Below are positions 22,580 through 34,330 of a DNA stretch of 64,000 bases, one piece after another. The position numbers were made by a program, and so were the translations under genes. Source of the DNA: Loripinus fragilis (lineage: Eukaryota > Mollusca > Bivalvia > Lucinida > Lucinidae); assembly GCA_964019695.1 (NCBI GenBank), contig OZ026514.1:11014751-11078750 (forward strand), given 5' to 3'. Below the pieces are notes generated by a model that had not been told where the DNA came from, did not search any database, and saw nothing but the letters and a program-made list of their open reading frames with translations. Position 1 is the stretch's first letter. Each line of letters starts with the position of its first letter.

Positions 22580-24040
22580 ATTTTTATTTATTTTAGGCCT
22601 AAATGACAGCCATCAAATCTGTGGTTTGGGCAGTGACTGCAGACAGGAGCTTTAAATTTGGTCCTTATGTCACTTCTGCAGCATCAAAAGCTAAAAATGT
22701 CAAGTGTTTTTCAAGGGAATGCTCCCCCCTCCCAACCCCTGGGTGGGGACATGTACAATATTGGACACTATGTGATGACCTGCTAACTTTTCAGCTGTAA
22801 GCAGAGTTCAATTACTTGTCAACAAAGAGCCAGAGTCTTTTTGAAGAGAAGCCAAGATGATGATCCCTAATGACCTGACAAGAGATGGCCCCTCAAGCAT
22901 GCCACAGTCTCTACCCTAGTTAGTAAACCAATATCTAACCATCATAAGATGGATATTGTTTGGATATTAGTTAGTTATTGGAGCGATATCATTTTGCCCA
23001 TAGGGTGAAAGTTGTACTGATATCTTGTTGGACACATATAGGTCAACTATAGGACTGATATCGGTTTAGTCAGCAGGCCAACACTTTACCATCATTGAAT
23101 CCATATAGCATGCATATCGACAAGATATTGTAAACAACATTTGACCGAGTGATACAGTTTTGCCATTGGCATTTTAAGTCAGACCCATATTGCCATAGAA
23201 GTTTTCCATTTAACAAAATGACTAAAATTGTTAGGTTATACAAATTTTGATATTTCTATTAAATGAAAATTAATCAATTTCCCATATATGCCAATAATTT
23301 TTGTGATGCAAGACAAGTGCTTAATTTAAGATATTTCGAGTGTTGGTGTGAAAGTTCCAAACTCTCAAAATCCTGAACTTAAGAAATTAAAATCTCAAAA
23401 CTTGCAATCTACCTACAAAATATTAAATGGTCAGTAATGAATTGTTTTTCTAAACTGAACTCAAACCGGATAAGCTTCTTTAATCTGTCATATTCAGTGT
23501 TTAGGAAATTCAGCTCCAAAATCCTGAATTCAGGAATAATCCTGAAACTCACCCATGTATTTAAGCATCTGCTGATATATATGGCTTTACACATTAACAT
23601 AGCTAGCACTGATCCCTTTTTCATTTTCAGATTTAGCACTAGACAGTTATCACCTCTGGGCCTATTTCATATCATGAGTTTTATGGCTCTAGTTTTGTGG
23701 CTTTTTGAGATAAAATCATTCTGTTTTAAATTATTTTGAAGAAAGATTATCATGTTTTGATATACAATCAGCAGATTAGACTTTTTTCTGAGAAGAAGAC
23801 TTTTAAAGCCACTTTATACACAGAATCTTACTGTTTTATAGGGGTACATGTACATTTATAAAACCCCTTTTATTTTGATCAAATCAAAGGTTATCAATTA
23901 TTTTAACTCAGAGTTTTGTTCCTCAGAGATTGACCTTAATTTACATGGGAGACAACTTTTTTCACTTCCTAAATGCTTTTCAAAAATGGTATATTTTGAC
24001 TGAATTTTTTATCATTTTTATGTTATTCATATCTTTGAAT
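22580..24040. other. unassigned sequence
   Basis: No gene recognised. A 100-codon frame at 23437-23739 overlaps a 76-codon frame on the other strand, and neither has motif support. Confidence 0.4.
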
Positions 24041-24065
24041 AAAAACAAAGCATCAGATCATGACT

Positions 24066-24152
24066 GCTAGCACTGGGGTTCGAACCCAGATATACCTCCA
24101 GGTGCTTACATATCATAACCCGAGGCTGTTCTGCCGATTGAACTATACCAAC
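24066..24152 (-). tRNA. tRNA-like gene, anticodon unresolved
   Basis: On the minus strand the 87 nt begin gttggta and end tgctagc, which pair as a 7-bp acceptor stem using three G-U pairs. The D arm (gttc...gaac) and a perfect 5-bp T arm (ctggg/cccag around ttcgaac) are present. Both internal pol III promoter boxes fit consensus: A box tagttcaatcgg, B box ggttcgaaccc. The anticodon stem can be drawn as gcctc/gaggt, but it then encloses 23 nt instead of 7 and lacks a U at position 33. So it is either an intron-containing tRNA, a degenerate copy, or a SINE head. A run of five T lies ~20 nt downstream (24041-24045 on the plus strand as A5), a possible pol III terminator. Confidence 0.45.
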
Positions 24153-24699
24153 TTGTCAAAATCTGAGCTTTTTAAGAAAAGTTTGGAAGATTGAAATGAA
24201 ACAGCTTGTATCATTCTCCCTTCTCAATGGGTTTGCCTTAGAGAAAGGTCCTCCCTTGTATGTTAAATTTGTGACCTTTGCCAATTTCTAAACACTTTTC
24301 TATTGCACTGGTGTAAACAACTGACAACTAAACAGAAACAAGATATGTTCAATTAAAATAGCATTCCTTAAAAACTGTATTACCATATATTTTAAATATA
24401 TCTCTTTCATTTACGGTACCTCTGGTCGAAGGCATATTTGAAATAATACTTAATTTAAATACTCACATTATATTCTGTAAAAAACAAAACAAGAACAAAC
24501 CAACGCAATTTCTCCTTCTCCAATACCCTCTATACACCGAAATATTTCTTTATTGATCCATCTTGCATACCTCCTTGAAATAAATATTACATTGAAATGG
24601 TACATGTAATTAAACAACATCCTCGAAACAATCCTTTACTTAACCCTTTGCTCCACAGGCTACTTCTAGATCATGTCATCATGTGCTAATTTTAGATAT

Positions 24700-25110
24700 T
24701 ACAAAAAAAAAAGAAGTTTTGAGTGCTTTTGGGGATATTGTGGAGGATGGAGCAGTTGCTCCCAAAGAGCAAATGCTCCATTCTCCATAGTATTCCTGAT
24801 TGCATGACATTTCGAAAGTGTCAGGGAGCAGGCGCTCCACTTTCTATAGTGTTCCCAAATACTTTTGAAGATGTTGTGAGGGATGCTGGGGAGCAGTGCT
24901 CCTTTTTTTGCAATATTCCAAAATACATGATATTTCAAAAGCGTTAGTAATCATACCTCCTCGAAATAATACTTTTTTAAAAATTTGTTTTTGAATAGTT
25001 TGAAGATATTGTGGAGAGTGGAGCCGCTGCTCCTAAGGAGCAGATGCTCCATTGCCCATAATATTCCCAAATGCATGATACGGTATTCCAAGGGTGTCAG
25101 AGGGCACTGT
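24700..25110 (+). repeat. degenerate tandem repeats with a GGAGCAG core
   Basis: Three related segments begin near 24728, 24855 and 25005. Each has a ttttgaa.gat.ttgtg block, a gga.gcag.gctcc hairpin core and then cccataatattcc-type sequence. Spacing is ~130-150 bp. Open frames on both strands derive from the repeats. Confidence 0.55.
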
Positions 25111-25546
25111 TATGGTAATCATAACCGCTCCCATCATCCTCTGTTAAAATAACCCTGATTGTCCATTCTTCGAAATATTTCCTCCAAAATATGAATTATA
25201 GAACAGAAGTAACCACATAGCATTGTGATAGAAGTCTTAAAATCAGTAAATTGGAGTGTAGGTTTTGAGTGCACAAAACAACAACCTCATTTAGATGGTT
25301 CTTTTGAGCACCCAAGTCATGGACTCTGATTTAACGAGCTCTTATTCAACAAGCACTCCTATCCGAGTGTTCTGCATGCTCAGAGGAACCACCTAATTAA
25401 TTTTGAATTAACCATTGCCCTGCTGAGCAGATACATCCCATTTGGCCCCAGAAAATAGCTTTACAGGGCTCCAGATAAGATAGATAGATAGATGTCGCCG
25501 CCACCACTTGCACAGGACTTACATATACATAGCTGAACTCTCCACG
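25111..25546. other. unassigned sequence
   Basis: Nothing recognised except a gatagatagata tract near 25478 and a small hairpin-like fragment (cctcatttagatggttcttttgagcac) near 25285-25315 related to that at 38868. Confidence 0.4.
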
Positions 25547-25682
25547 CCTGTAGACGGTTCGGTATAAAACGCAGCCGAATAACGCAGCTATATTAAATAT
25601 ATAGGAAAACGCAGCCAATATAGAAATAGTGTGAACGCAGCACCTGGACGGAGGGGTATAAAACGCAGCGAAGTGTGCAGCT
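25547..25682 (+). repeat. 136-bp inverted repeat, left copy (partner 32115-32250)
   Basis: Inverted relative to 32115-32250 with few differences. The segment carries repeated AACGCAGC motifs (aaaacgcagccgaataacgc, aaacgcagcc, gaacgcagcacc, aaacgcagcg). The two copies enclose 6.4 kb. Confidence 0.8.
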
Positions 25683-26244
25683 ACTATAGAAATATAGTAA
25701 ATAAATGCGGCTGTAGGCTATATACCGCAGAAGTTGATTTTAATCATGTTAATGTCCAGATGTAGATATTCGTAGGATACTTACTAACCTTAGAATGGAA
25801 ACCCATAACGGGTAGTTTGGTAATCACTGAAGACCCATATGAAATGCCACATGACTGGTCATATTATCAGGGTCTGCACTGTCACGGATGTATCCGTGGC
25901 ACTGTTTGGTTAGACACAATCCAGGTGTTGCATCCTGCGGTGCCTGGTCTGAGTCTATTTTGTTTTATAAATTGATAAATTATGGGGGAAAACTTGAATT
26001 TGCATTCATTGAAGACCATGGTCTGGCGCCTGACTTATACCGTCGGACCTGTTTTCACTGTTCGCAAAATGCCATTTACATGAGAATATATCCCTCGTTC
26101 ACTAATTCACCGTGTGTGCCACTGAAGTTTGATGGGACGTTGCAGTAGCCTATGCGACGCCTGTTTGCATGCTTAAAATTGTTCCATTGGGATGTACCGG
26201 CATTGGGTGAAATGCCTAAATACTATTCTACACATCATGCGCGG
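25683..26244. other. unassigned sequence
   Basis: No gene recognised. An 86-codon frame at 25888-26148 has no motif support. A scrap of the tgaagaccc.tatgaaatgcc repeat (see 29923) lies near 25828. Confidence 0.35.
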
Positions 26245-26525
26245 ATCCATAAAGTTTTGTCAGAGGGGGTCCAACTCTGCAACTCTGACGGGTTTTTTTT
26301 ATTTGATGAGGGGAGAGAGGATCCAGATACCACAAAAAGCGGGGCATCATCAGCCCGTCACCGAAACGCCATTTAAATGGCATTTCGCTGGCGTGCCGAT
26401 GATGGCCCAACTTTGAATACTAACTTGGTAGCTTTGTAGATTTTCGGGGGATCCGGACCAGCATCGCTAAGAAACCCTATATTTTTGTGATTTTTCAGGG
26501 GAGTCCGGACCCCCTCTGGATCCGC
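26245..26525 (+). mobile_element. GGTCCGGACCCCC repeat with internal palindrome, copy 1
   Basis: Aligned with 36388-36670 over its full length: ttttgtcagagggg, a ggatccagataccac block, then an internal palindrome (ggcatcatcagcccg, aacgccatttaaatggc, gtgccgatgatggcc), then aagaaaccctatatttttgtg and the ccggaccccctctggatcc end. The palindrome also occurs alone at 31489-31563, so one element is nested in, or has been captured by, the other. Confidence 0.7.
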
Positions 26526-26581
26526 GCATGCACATTATGTCTAAACATTAAAATACATGCGAAGGAGATATCTTATATGTC

Positions 26582-29096
26582 AGGACGTCGCGTCAGATGT
26601 TGGTGTTAATTTGTGTAACGTCAAAAATTGTTTAAACACCTCAAACAATGAGATTTTCACAGATAAGAGTGGCGATCTTCCTTGCGTTAATATTTCTAAG
26701 CACATGTACATATGCCCAGTTGTAAAATGATCAGATGAAAAGTTTGTTAAGGTTTATATATATTTAAGTTTTTAAAGGTTTTATTGATACATGTTCCCGA
26801 GTAGAATTACGAAAAGTAGGGTATACCCAGGTAAGCAGAATTATTTTCAGAAGTAAATGCGATTGGTCGGTCGGTGCTTATTAACTACATAAATCTATTC
26901 TCGTTGCAGTAGACTTCAATGGACAGACGGTCGGACAGACAGGGTGATTATAGGTCTTAAGGATATCTTCGCTGCACACACCTTTGCGTGTTTTATATTA
27001 AAATTAGCCAATACGTAAGCGTTTGGTGCTTATCGCATTGTCCGGCAACCGGGAAAGTCTGTGTACAGGCTCGTCAGAGTAAAGTATGAATGTAGATGAT
27101 AAATAGCTGTAGAATTGAGACCTCTATCACCGCTTGATACATGTATGTCAGCATCCACATTTTCACGAGGCTTTTGCGTATATGCGATAATGACCAAAAT
27201 ATCGCCAAGAGTTAGTGTTGGTCCAAACAAACATGTAGACACAAATGAATGAAAATAAGAAAGAAATTAATTTATTTGAGATTCGAGCATGTCACCTTTT
27301 AGTTTCAGACACACCCTTTTCATCGTATGGCTTCCAATGAGTTGACTATTACTAATACCTAGCAATATGATGTACAGTCTCGGGACATGTATTTGTTTGC
27401 GACTTTGTGACGTCGCCGATTGAACCAAGACCTTTCTAGAATTTTGTAAAGAATACCATGACAAACTTAATGGGTTAAATTTTATAAAACTTACAGGGAT
27501 GAAGAGCAAATAGAGAGCAGCAATATACAATAAATGATTAAAATAATTACACTTTTGGTTCTCAAGTAGAACGCATTTAAAAGTGAATGTAAATTTTAAA
27601 ACATCACTATTCCCGTAGACGCTAACGTTAACGTCACCGAAAACTGTAATTTTAATTTGTGTTTGCGTTTAATTTACTACCATACGAAAACAACAGAAAC
27701 CGAGAAGCTACAATAAAAAGGTTTATTGCGTAAATCAATTTGCTTTCATTTGGTACTTTTTTCAAAATTGTAGCTTCTATAGTTTTTGGACAATAATTTT
27801 TTGCAAAACATCTGGAAATACATCGATTTAAGCGGCAACGTCACTTGGTGGAGAGTGGGTATGTCCTGTGGCTGTATATATACACAGGAGCTTGAAGTTT
27901 GGTCCTTACATTACATGTATATGCCTCATAACCAAAAGCTTAAATGTCATCATTACGTAATGACATTATGAGCTTTGGGTTTAGGGGCTAAAGGAGTGAA
28001 TAAGGATCGAATTTCAAGCTCCTGTGATATATTTCCTGAATATTCCTGAAAGCAGGGGTAAAGGTCACTGAATATTCAGATTTCTCGAATTAATTCTGGC
28101 CAGTGACCTATTTTATATTACTTTATGTTGGACAGTGTCCTACAAGACTATGCTAATGCATCGGTATATAAGTATAGAAGTTTTAAGAAAATTCGCGATT
28201 AAGTTTTTGGCATTTAAGCATATTATAACGTAAAATGTTAACGTTTTTACGACGCGATTAGCAAAGTAAAAAAAAAACGGCACCTGTGACATTTTTGCTA
28301 GACAAAGCATTTTAGCGATATTTTATTCAATATTTAACAAATTCTCTTAATTTAAAGACAGCAGAAAAAAGATGAAAAACGCATTTACATATCTTATTTA
28401 GAGAGAAATAAGTTTGAAGAAACATCTTTTCATTTAGTATTGAATTAATGTCTCATATTTCCGAAGACGCCATTTGCGTGAGTGTGACATTTTTGCTAGA
28501 CACAGCAAAATAACAAATTTTTGCTCTAAATATGGAAAAAATCAAGAATAAATCCAAATTTTAATTCTATTTTGAAAACGCATTTTTGTGATATACTTCG
28601 AATTTCAAAAACACGAGGCGCTAAAAAGTAATACATCAACATAAATACACAGAACCCATGTTTTCAACGTTTTCTTTAAATCTCTACACGTTCCGTTTCT
28701 TTGCTTGGTTGGCTATTTCTGGTTAGTTTGCCGATTAACGCCAATTTCGCGCATGTCGTCGTGAGGACAAGCACAAAAAGTAGCTATGCGGGGAAAATTA
28801 CAAGATTTCAAGCATTATCAGTTAAAACTTTTGGATTTAGAAACACTCCGCCAAACGATTTCTGTTACATCTCTACATGCAAAAAATCGGCAATTTATAC
28901 GGAACATGTTAGCGATAACTTTTTCTTTGTATCTTAATTTGTCTTTCGTTTTTCATCAATGTAAAATATAATTAATAGCCTTTTCTTTGATGTTTAGTTT
29001 GTAAAAATGTATAATGGAATAAGTGAAATAGAGAACTTTCAATAGAGAGGACCCCTACGTTTTTAAAATTAACACCAACATCTGACGCGACGTCCT
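26582..29096. mobile_element. 2.5-kb element with 30-bp perfect TIRs
   Basis: 26582-26611 and 29067-29096 are exact inverted complements starting AGGACGTCGCGTCAG and running into the ttggtgttaatt block. The interior is AT-rich, with only short open frames (61-87 codons, none with transposase motifs) and several gacatttttgctagac repeats (28287, 28486). It is therefore a probable non-autonomous DNA transposon. No convincing target duplication is visible at its edges (gtc at left, agt at right). Confidence 0.65.
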
Positions 29097-29130
29097 AGTA
29101 TATTATATATTCTAGAATATTATATATTGT
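29097..29130. repeat. AT palindrome
   Basis: tatattatatattctagaa and its continuation form a ~30-nt perfect palindrome centred on ttctagaa, directly abutting the right TIR of the 2.5-kb element. Confidence 0.6.
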
Positions 29131-29216
29131 GTCGATGGGCTTGTAATGCTTATAGCGAAAATAAAATGTTCTGTTCGGAAATAGAACCAGCACCGCTTTT
29201 GTTTCTTATTTATATT

Positions 29217-29420
29217 GCGGAGCGCAGTGGCTCAGTTGGTAGAGCGTTAGACTGGGAATCGAAGGACTGCTAGTTCGAGACTCCCACCAGCGGAGTGACT
29301 GTGTTGTGTTCTCGAACAAAACATTTTATCCGCTGCTTTGTACTGGTTCTACCCGGGAAGACAGGAAATCTTTCCGACGTGAATGAAAAGCTGTTGACTG
29401 GAACATAAAACAATCTCATA
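29217..29420 (+). mobile_element. tRNA-headed SINE with conserved tail, copy 1
   Basis: The tRNA-like head carries an A box (tggctcagttggtagagcg) and a B box-like agttcgagactccc. The body shares with 46628-46834 the blocks gtgttgtg.tc.tgaacaa, tttatccgctgctttgtact and tactggtt.acccgggaag. The order of head, then a conserved central domain with tactggttcaacccaggaag, fits the metazoan SINE superfamilies that share a conserved central domain. The subfamily name is not certain. No target duplication is evident. Confidence 0.7.
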
Positions 29421-30239
29421 TGCATAAAAGCCTCCTTTTAAACGCTCTTGCTGACGCATCCAGCATGCACTACTATGCTTAGAAGTCTAAACACTTATCT
29501 GAATCTTCATCTACATATGCGATCAGAGAAGTATCTGGCGAGTCTGTGCCATTACTCAGGGTCACATGAGGCTTCATTGCAAATCTCATTTTTGTGAATA
29601 ATAACCATATTTACGGACGCACATATCGTGACTAATAGTGCCTACCAAGATTTGACTGCATTTAGGCGAGGTCTGATCAGGGTGATGCGTTTTTTTTTGT
29701 ATTATTTACTTCTTTTTTTGATGCATTGACCTAAATATAAATGATCCCAATAACTATATTTTTATGCAGAACTATTTTCCCCAGCTGAGAGAGCGAAGAG
29801 ATGCGCATAAATAATTACTAACTTGGATAATTTTCATCCATTAAGTGTTTAAGAGGTCACAGGTCGAATTTTCTCAATTATGATGTATTTATGTCCGTTG
29901 TTTTATCTTAGCATAAAGTTCAGACCCTGATGAAATACCGCATTAAGTGGCATTTCATCAGGGTCTTCACTGTCAGCCAAAGTACCTGTGTACCAATATC
30001 CAGACTGAAAAGACTTGATGGAATCACGATTGAATAAGAGAAAAAAAGGCAAATACACTAATCTTCCCAATAAACGACAGCGATAATTGGATTATGAACG
30101 CCCGTCATCGATTATCGATATTTGGTATCGATTAACAGTAGTCATTAAAGAAAGTGTTAGTACATGAGTGTTTATTTTTAGTCACAGCTAATGGTTGTCG
30201 CGTGCCCGTGTTGAGCCTACTGAAAAAGTACCTTTTTGC
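29421..30239. other. unassigned sequence with one hairpin
   Basis: No gene recognised. Contains the 45-nt palindrome listed at 29923. Confidence 0.4.
29923..29967. repeat. 45-bp hairpin (agaccctgatgaaat)
   Basis: Inverted arms agaccctgatgaaat.cc and gg.atttcatcagggtct. Diverged relatives lie at 34510-34560 and near 25826-25875, each followed by cac.gt.agtcaaagtacc-type sequence, so this is a dispersed family. Confidence 0.65.
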
Positions 30240-31015
30240 AAAATGAGTGTGCAAAGACTCATATCAGCATAGGTATCCATCATTTATGATAAGAGTCTTT
30301 GCTGTGCGCTCAGTGCGGGTAACTAAGGATTTAAACTTTCTTCGTACGGACAGCGTAGACTCCCAGTTATGCCCTGTATGATCTTCAAGAGTCTTCTCGT
30401 GATGCATAGCCGCATTGTCGTGTATATTTGCGAGAAATAAAGTCCTAAAACGGTCCGCGCATCCACACACGTGAGGAAACTTTAAGCCTTAGGTGGCAGC
30501 TGAACCCAACCACATAAATATGAGGGTATGAAAATTTAAAATAAATCATCTGAGATTATAAATAATAAAGAAGTCTGTGATTTTCCCAAACAACAACAAA
30601 AAATCTCATCAAGGCACATCAATGGAATTAACATTCTATTAAAACAAAAATCAACGGATTGCAATGGCTAGAGAATAGATCCCATGGATCCCGTTTCCCC
30701 CCCCCCCCCCCCCCCCCAGCTTGTCAGGTTCCCCATACTGACAATGAGCTGTCCCCGTTTTTGATGATTTCTTCCAGCGTATAACGATGACTATGATCTG
30801 ACTGTACGGATGCCCATTCTGGTTAGAGCATTTGTTTTGCTAGATTTAATCTTTCTTCGGACAGTGACGTCTCTTATGATATCTTCCAGTGTGCAGCGAT
30901 CTGACTGTGTGGATGCCCAGTCTGAGTAGAGTCTTTGGTGTGGGCCCAGTTTCTTACGCCACATTTTGGATAATAAGCATATATGGGTTAATTGAAATAA
31001 ACTTCGTTGCATTTT
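30240..31015. repeat. degenerate minus-strand-like repeats around a poly(C) tract
   Basis: Segments near 30288-30450, 30760-30850 and 30866-30935 share aaactttcttcg.acag, gatatcttccagtgt and gatctgactgt.tggatgccca blocks. They are copies of one short repeat spaced ~100 bp. Open frames across them are not supported. Confidence 0.45.
30697..30717 (+). repeat. 21-nt poly(C) tract
   Basis: Twenty-one consecutive C between cccgttt and agcttg. The reverse strand is a potential G-quadruplex or homopolymer assembly artefact. Confidence 0.9.
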
Positions 31016-31488
31016 TTTTCTGTTATATATGTAAATGAATCGTATATTTGCCTAATAAGAAATAATGAGGAAAGGCCGAAAGGGAGTTTTTCCTTTAATT
31101 AAAACCGCATGATTTTGCGCTTTACTACATTAGCCCCCCATTTAATCACACGTTTATATTTGTATTTTTTCTCATAGAAATCTCTTGTTTTGATTTAAAT
31201 GATTTTCATATCAGGATGTAAATATATAAATGTATGCATGTATATTCATGTGCGTGCATGCACACGTGTACATGTGTGTGTACATATGAGTGGGGTTTTA
31301 TCAGCATGTTCATCCGTGTGCATGTATTTACATTTTGCAATACACTCCCCCATATTGAAGTTGGCCTCGCTGGCTTTGCCCCCCCCTCCCCCCAATATTG
31401 AAAAGCTTCCTACGCCTATGTTACATGTATTCCATCTTTGTAAATATTGGGATATCACATCCACATCCAGCCAGCACACAATAGGCCT
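31016..31488. other. unassigned sequence
   Basis: A tg/ca-rich stretch near 31225-31290 gives a low-complexity open frame. No gene recognised. Confidence 0.4.
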
Positions 31489-31563
31489 ATCGGGCCATCA
31501 TCGGCCCGCCAACGAAACAAACATTTTAATGGCGTTCCGTTGACGGGCCGATGGTGGCCCGAT
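31489..31563. repeat. 75-bp palindrome (gggccatcatcggccc)
   Basis: Arms atcgggccatcatcggcccg and cgggccgatggtggcccgat around aacgaaac.../...gttccgttg. The same palindrome core is embedded in 26245-26525 and 36388-36670. Confidence 0.75.
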
Positions 31564-31710
31564 ATATATGGGCCTTGTCGCCAGAATACCTGTTTAGGGT
31601 TAAAGACCAGGTTATACACCAACTAGCCTGCTCAGCCACAGAGACTAGCTAAAAACTGAAATTTTGCTTGTAGTAGACCTAAGTTTAGATATGATACTCA
31701 TAATAATCTA

Positions 31711-31755
31711 ATAGCAAAGGCGCGAATGCGCAGGCTGGTCTGCGCCTTTTGTTTT
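31711..31755. repeat. small hairpin (agcaaaggcgc)
   Basis: caaaggcgc and gcgccttttg arms around a cgcaggctggtc centre. The centre resembles the internal hairpin of the TGAGCCG MITE family (cagcctgcgca). Confidence 0.5.
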
Positions 31756-32114
31756 TCGCAAACCCCGAACACAGGGGTCGCCCAAATGCTCACAGAGCCA
31801 GCAAGCTAGTATATCTAGCTACATACTTGAAATAATACACGGCGTAAGGAGTTAACTGCCAAAGCTCTAACAAAACTATTTTGCTGCGCATGCTGATCTG
31901 TGACCATCGTTTTTCGCATTTCTTAAAACTATTCCAATGAAAAACGCAAATAATGTCGGGAGTGATCTGATCCAAACGCTTTGATTCTCTGATGGATTTG
32001 GTGAACGAATTTAGAATGTCTGAATAATATATTCGTCAAACTCTTATGAAACTTTTTTTTACATTTACTGCCTTTAGAAACAATGGTCAGTCAGTTTACT
32101 ATTAAATTTCATTT

Positions 32115-32250
32115 AGCTGCACTATTCGCTGCGTTTCATACCCCTCCGTCCAGGTGCTGCGTTTCACACTATTTCTATAGTGGCTGCGTTTTCCTATATA
32201 TTTAATATAGCTGCGTTATTCGGCTGCGTTTTATACCCACCCCTGTAGAC
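32115..32250 (-). repeat. 136-bp inverted repeat, right copy (partner 25547-25682)
   Basis: Carries the inverse GCTGCGTT motifs in the same order as its partner, with the shared blocks cccctccgtccaggtgctg and ctatatatttaatatagctg. Together with 25547-25682 it bounds a 6.7-kb stretch. Confidence 0.8.
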
Positions 32251-33778
32251 ATCGGATGATACGTGTGCCATGCTTGAATCGCCAGCAAAACACTCGACGT
32301 TTGACATTGAAAACACAATCGATTTTCTTGACCCAGTTTAACATGAAACAAACATCACGCTTATCAAACAAAACACTATCACATCTTTCTGAAACGAATT
32401 TAGGCTCCTATATCCAAATTTTAACGTGGTTCTATCGTACACCATCTGCGTCCGCCATTGTTGTTGAGAAAATAGAAGGAATGTTGAGGTATTTCCTCTG
32501 TTTTTTTTTTTAGTAACATTGTACGTCAGAGAAAACACAGCCAATAGAAAATCGTGTTATGGAATGTTCGGCTGAGAGCCGATTTTAAGTGTTGATTGGT
32601 CAACTAAGGTCATGACCTTTGATGTCATTATCAAGAACGATAGAGTCTTGGGTCAGCGCGTAAAATGAAACAACTGTTGACATTGAAAGCGCTGGACATG
32701 TGAGCGTAGCATTTAAGAAACATGATTAGATTATTAAAATAAGTAGTTTCTATTAGTGATGTTTACACTTTCAATAAATAAAATCTTAGCTGAAAGTTGA
32801 GTTCAAGTTTCTCCCTTTATATCACCTGTGCTTTTGTCAGAGTTTAATTTCACGTATATTTTATTTTAAGAAAGACACTATTTATTATTTCTCTCATTAA
32901 TGAGCCCTAAAATGGCAGTAAGAGTTTAAACTCATATAATGTCATTTTGCATTAAATTAATGTATTCAAAAGAAAGTAACATATGTAACAGTAATAAAAT
33001 GTACCTAAATGAGTTATAAAAATATACTACTAGTCATTTACTATTAATTCCAAGATAAAATTGATTTGTAAGAATAAGAAATAATTTTGATATTTACACT
33101 AAAGGAGTTCCTATTATTAAGGATAACATTGTAAACTCTGCAATTGCATAAATAGCTAACATGCATTTTTTGTGGCTTACATAATGTGGTTTTAGAAAAT
33201 TATAGTGTGCAAAACTCCTCCTAGTAGGTATTTTGGCAGTCCATGTCTAGTGATTGCACAGGGCTAAATAGTGGTTAATTTGAAATATAGTAACGTATAT
33301 AACCGCAATATAGTACGGTTATTTTGTTTTAACGCACACTGGCTATTGGCTACATTCAATTATGTGTTTTTTTAAAGACAATCGGCATTTGGATTGTTAA
33401 AAATTATGTATAGCTTTGCATGTGAACAATGGGATTTCTACATGCTTTAGGGTAACGTAGTTGACATGGCTGTTAAACGGTAACGCCCCCACTGCCAGAT
33501 GGTCAACATCTCATATAACGTAGTTTTAGAAAATTATAGTGTACAAAATTCCCCTGTTGGGGGAGAGGTCTATAAGCAGCTCATGGTCTATAAAGCTTGC
33601 ACTGGATGATTAAAACACTAACTATTTTAATGTCTGTGAAGTCCGAAGGGTTTCTCAGAAACATTAAAATAGCTTATGTTTTTCATTGTCAAATACAAGC
33701 TTAAACAAATTTTATTAATTAACTTCCACCAATCTCCTCTGGTTACAATTATAAAATGAAATGTTTCATCTGTAACTG
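32251..33778. other. unassigned AT-rich sequence
   Basis: No gene recognised. Two diverged copies of a gta.ttttagaaaattatagtgt block near 33187 and 33520, and a foldback-like fragment (actattttaatgtctgtgaag opposite cagaaacattaaaatag) at 33620-33675. Confidence 0.4.
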
Positions 33779-34229
33779 AGGTGTTGCAACAGCCAGGAAG
33801 CGAGACTCGTTAACATAACGCCGTGGTGATACGTTAATGACGTCACGCAAACATTGATAAACAAAGAACGTAATTGGTTGACGTTGACGTCACTCCGCTT
33901 AGAGGTGCGCTCTAGATCAAATGACGTTACAATGTTTTGCATCGAGAAATGCAAGCAGCCAGAAATGTTGGTTTCATCTAAGGCAACAACGCTGAGAATG
34001 TAAATATTTACAAATATTTACATTTTAAATGTAGCTGCCTAATTCTTAGCTGCTTGCATTTCTGATGCAAAACATTGAGCAGTCACGTGGTCTATACCGC
34101 GCCTCTAGGTGGAGTAACGTCAACGTCGACCAATAGATTTCTTTGTTTATCAACATTCGTGTGACGTCATTCACCTATCGCCATGAAGTTATGTACAGGA
34201 CTGTCGTTCGCTGGCTGTTCCAACACCTC
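33779..34229. mobile_element. 450-bp foldback element
   Basis: Arms of ~200 nt are inverted complements with moderate divergence: aggtgttgcaacagcc opposite ggctgttccaacacct, gataaacaaagaacgtaat opposite its inverse near 34130-34150, and gttttgcatcgagaaatgca opposite tgcatttctgatgcaaaac. The centre is AT-rich (34000-34030). It holds tgacgtca-like motifs in each arm. No coding content. Confidence 0.7.
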
Positions 34230-34330
34230 CATTACAAATAAAATATTTCATTTTTCAAGGATAACTAACGAATTTGGGTGAAAGATAATAAAGTATATTT
34301 GATTGATAATATAAAATGTAAATATAACGA

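Noticed and set aside
23437..23739. 100-codon hydrophobic plus-strand frame
   Set aside because: AT-rich by-product (F/L/I-rich) with an equally open opposite strand and no context.
29217..29290. functional tRNA at the SINE head
   Set aside because: The arms do not pair well, and the sequence continues into a body shared with the SINE at 46628, so it is a SINE head.
31199..31543. 114-codon plus-strand frame
   Set aside because: Built from a tg/ca-rich low-complexity stretch and the 31489 palindrome. The opposite strand is open too.
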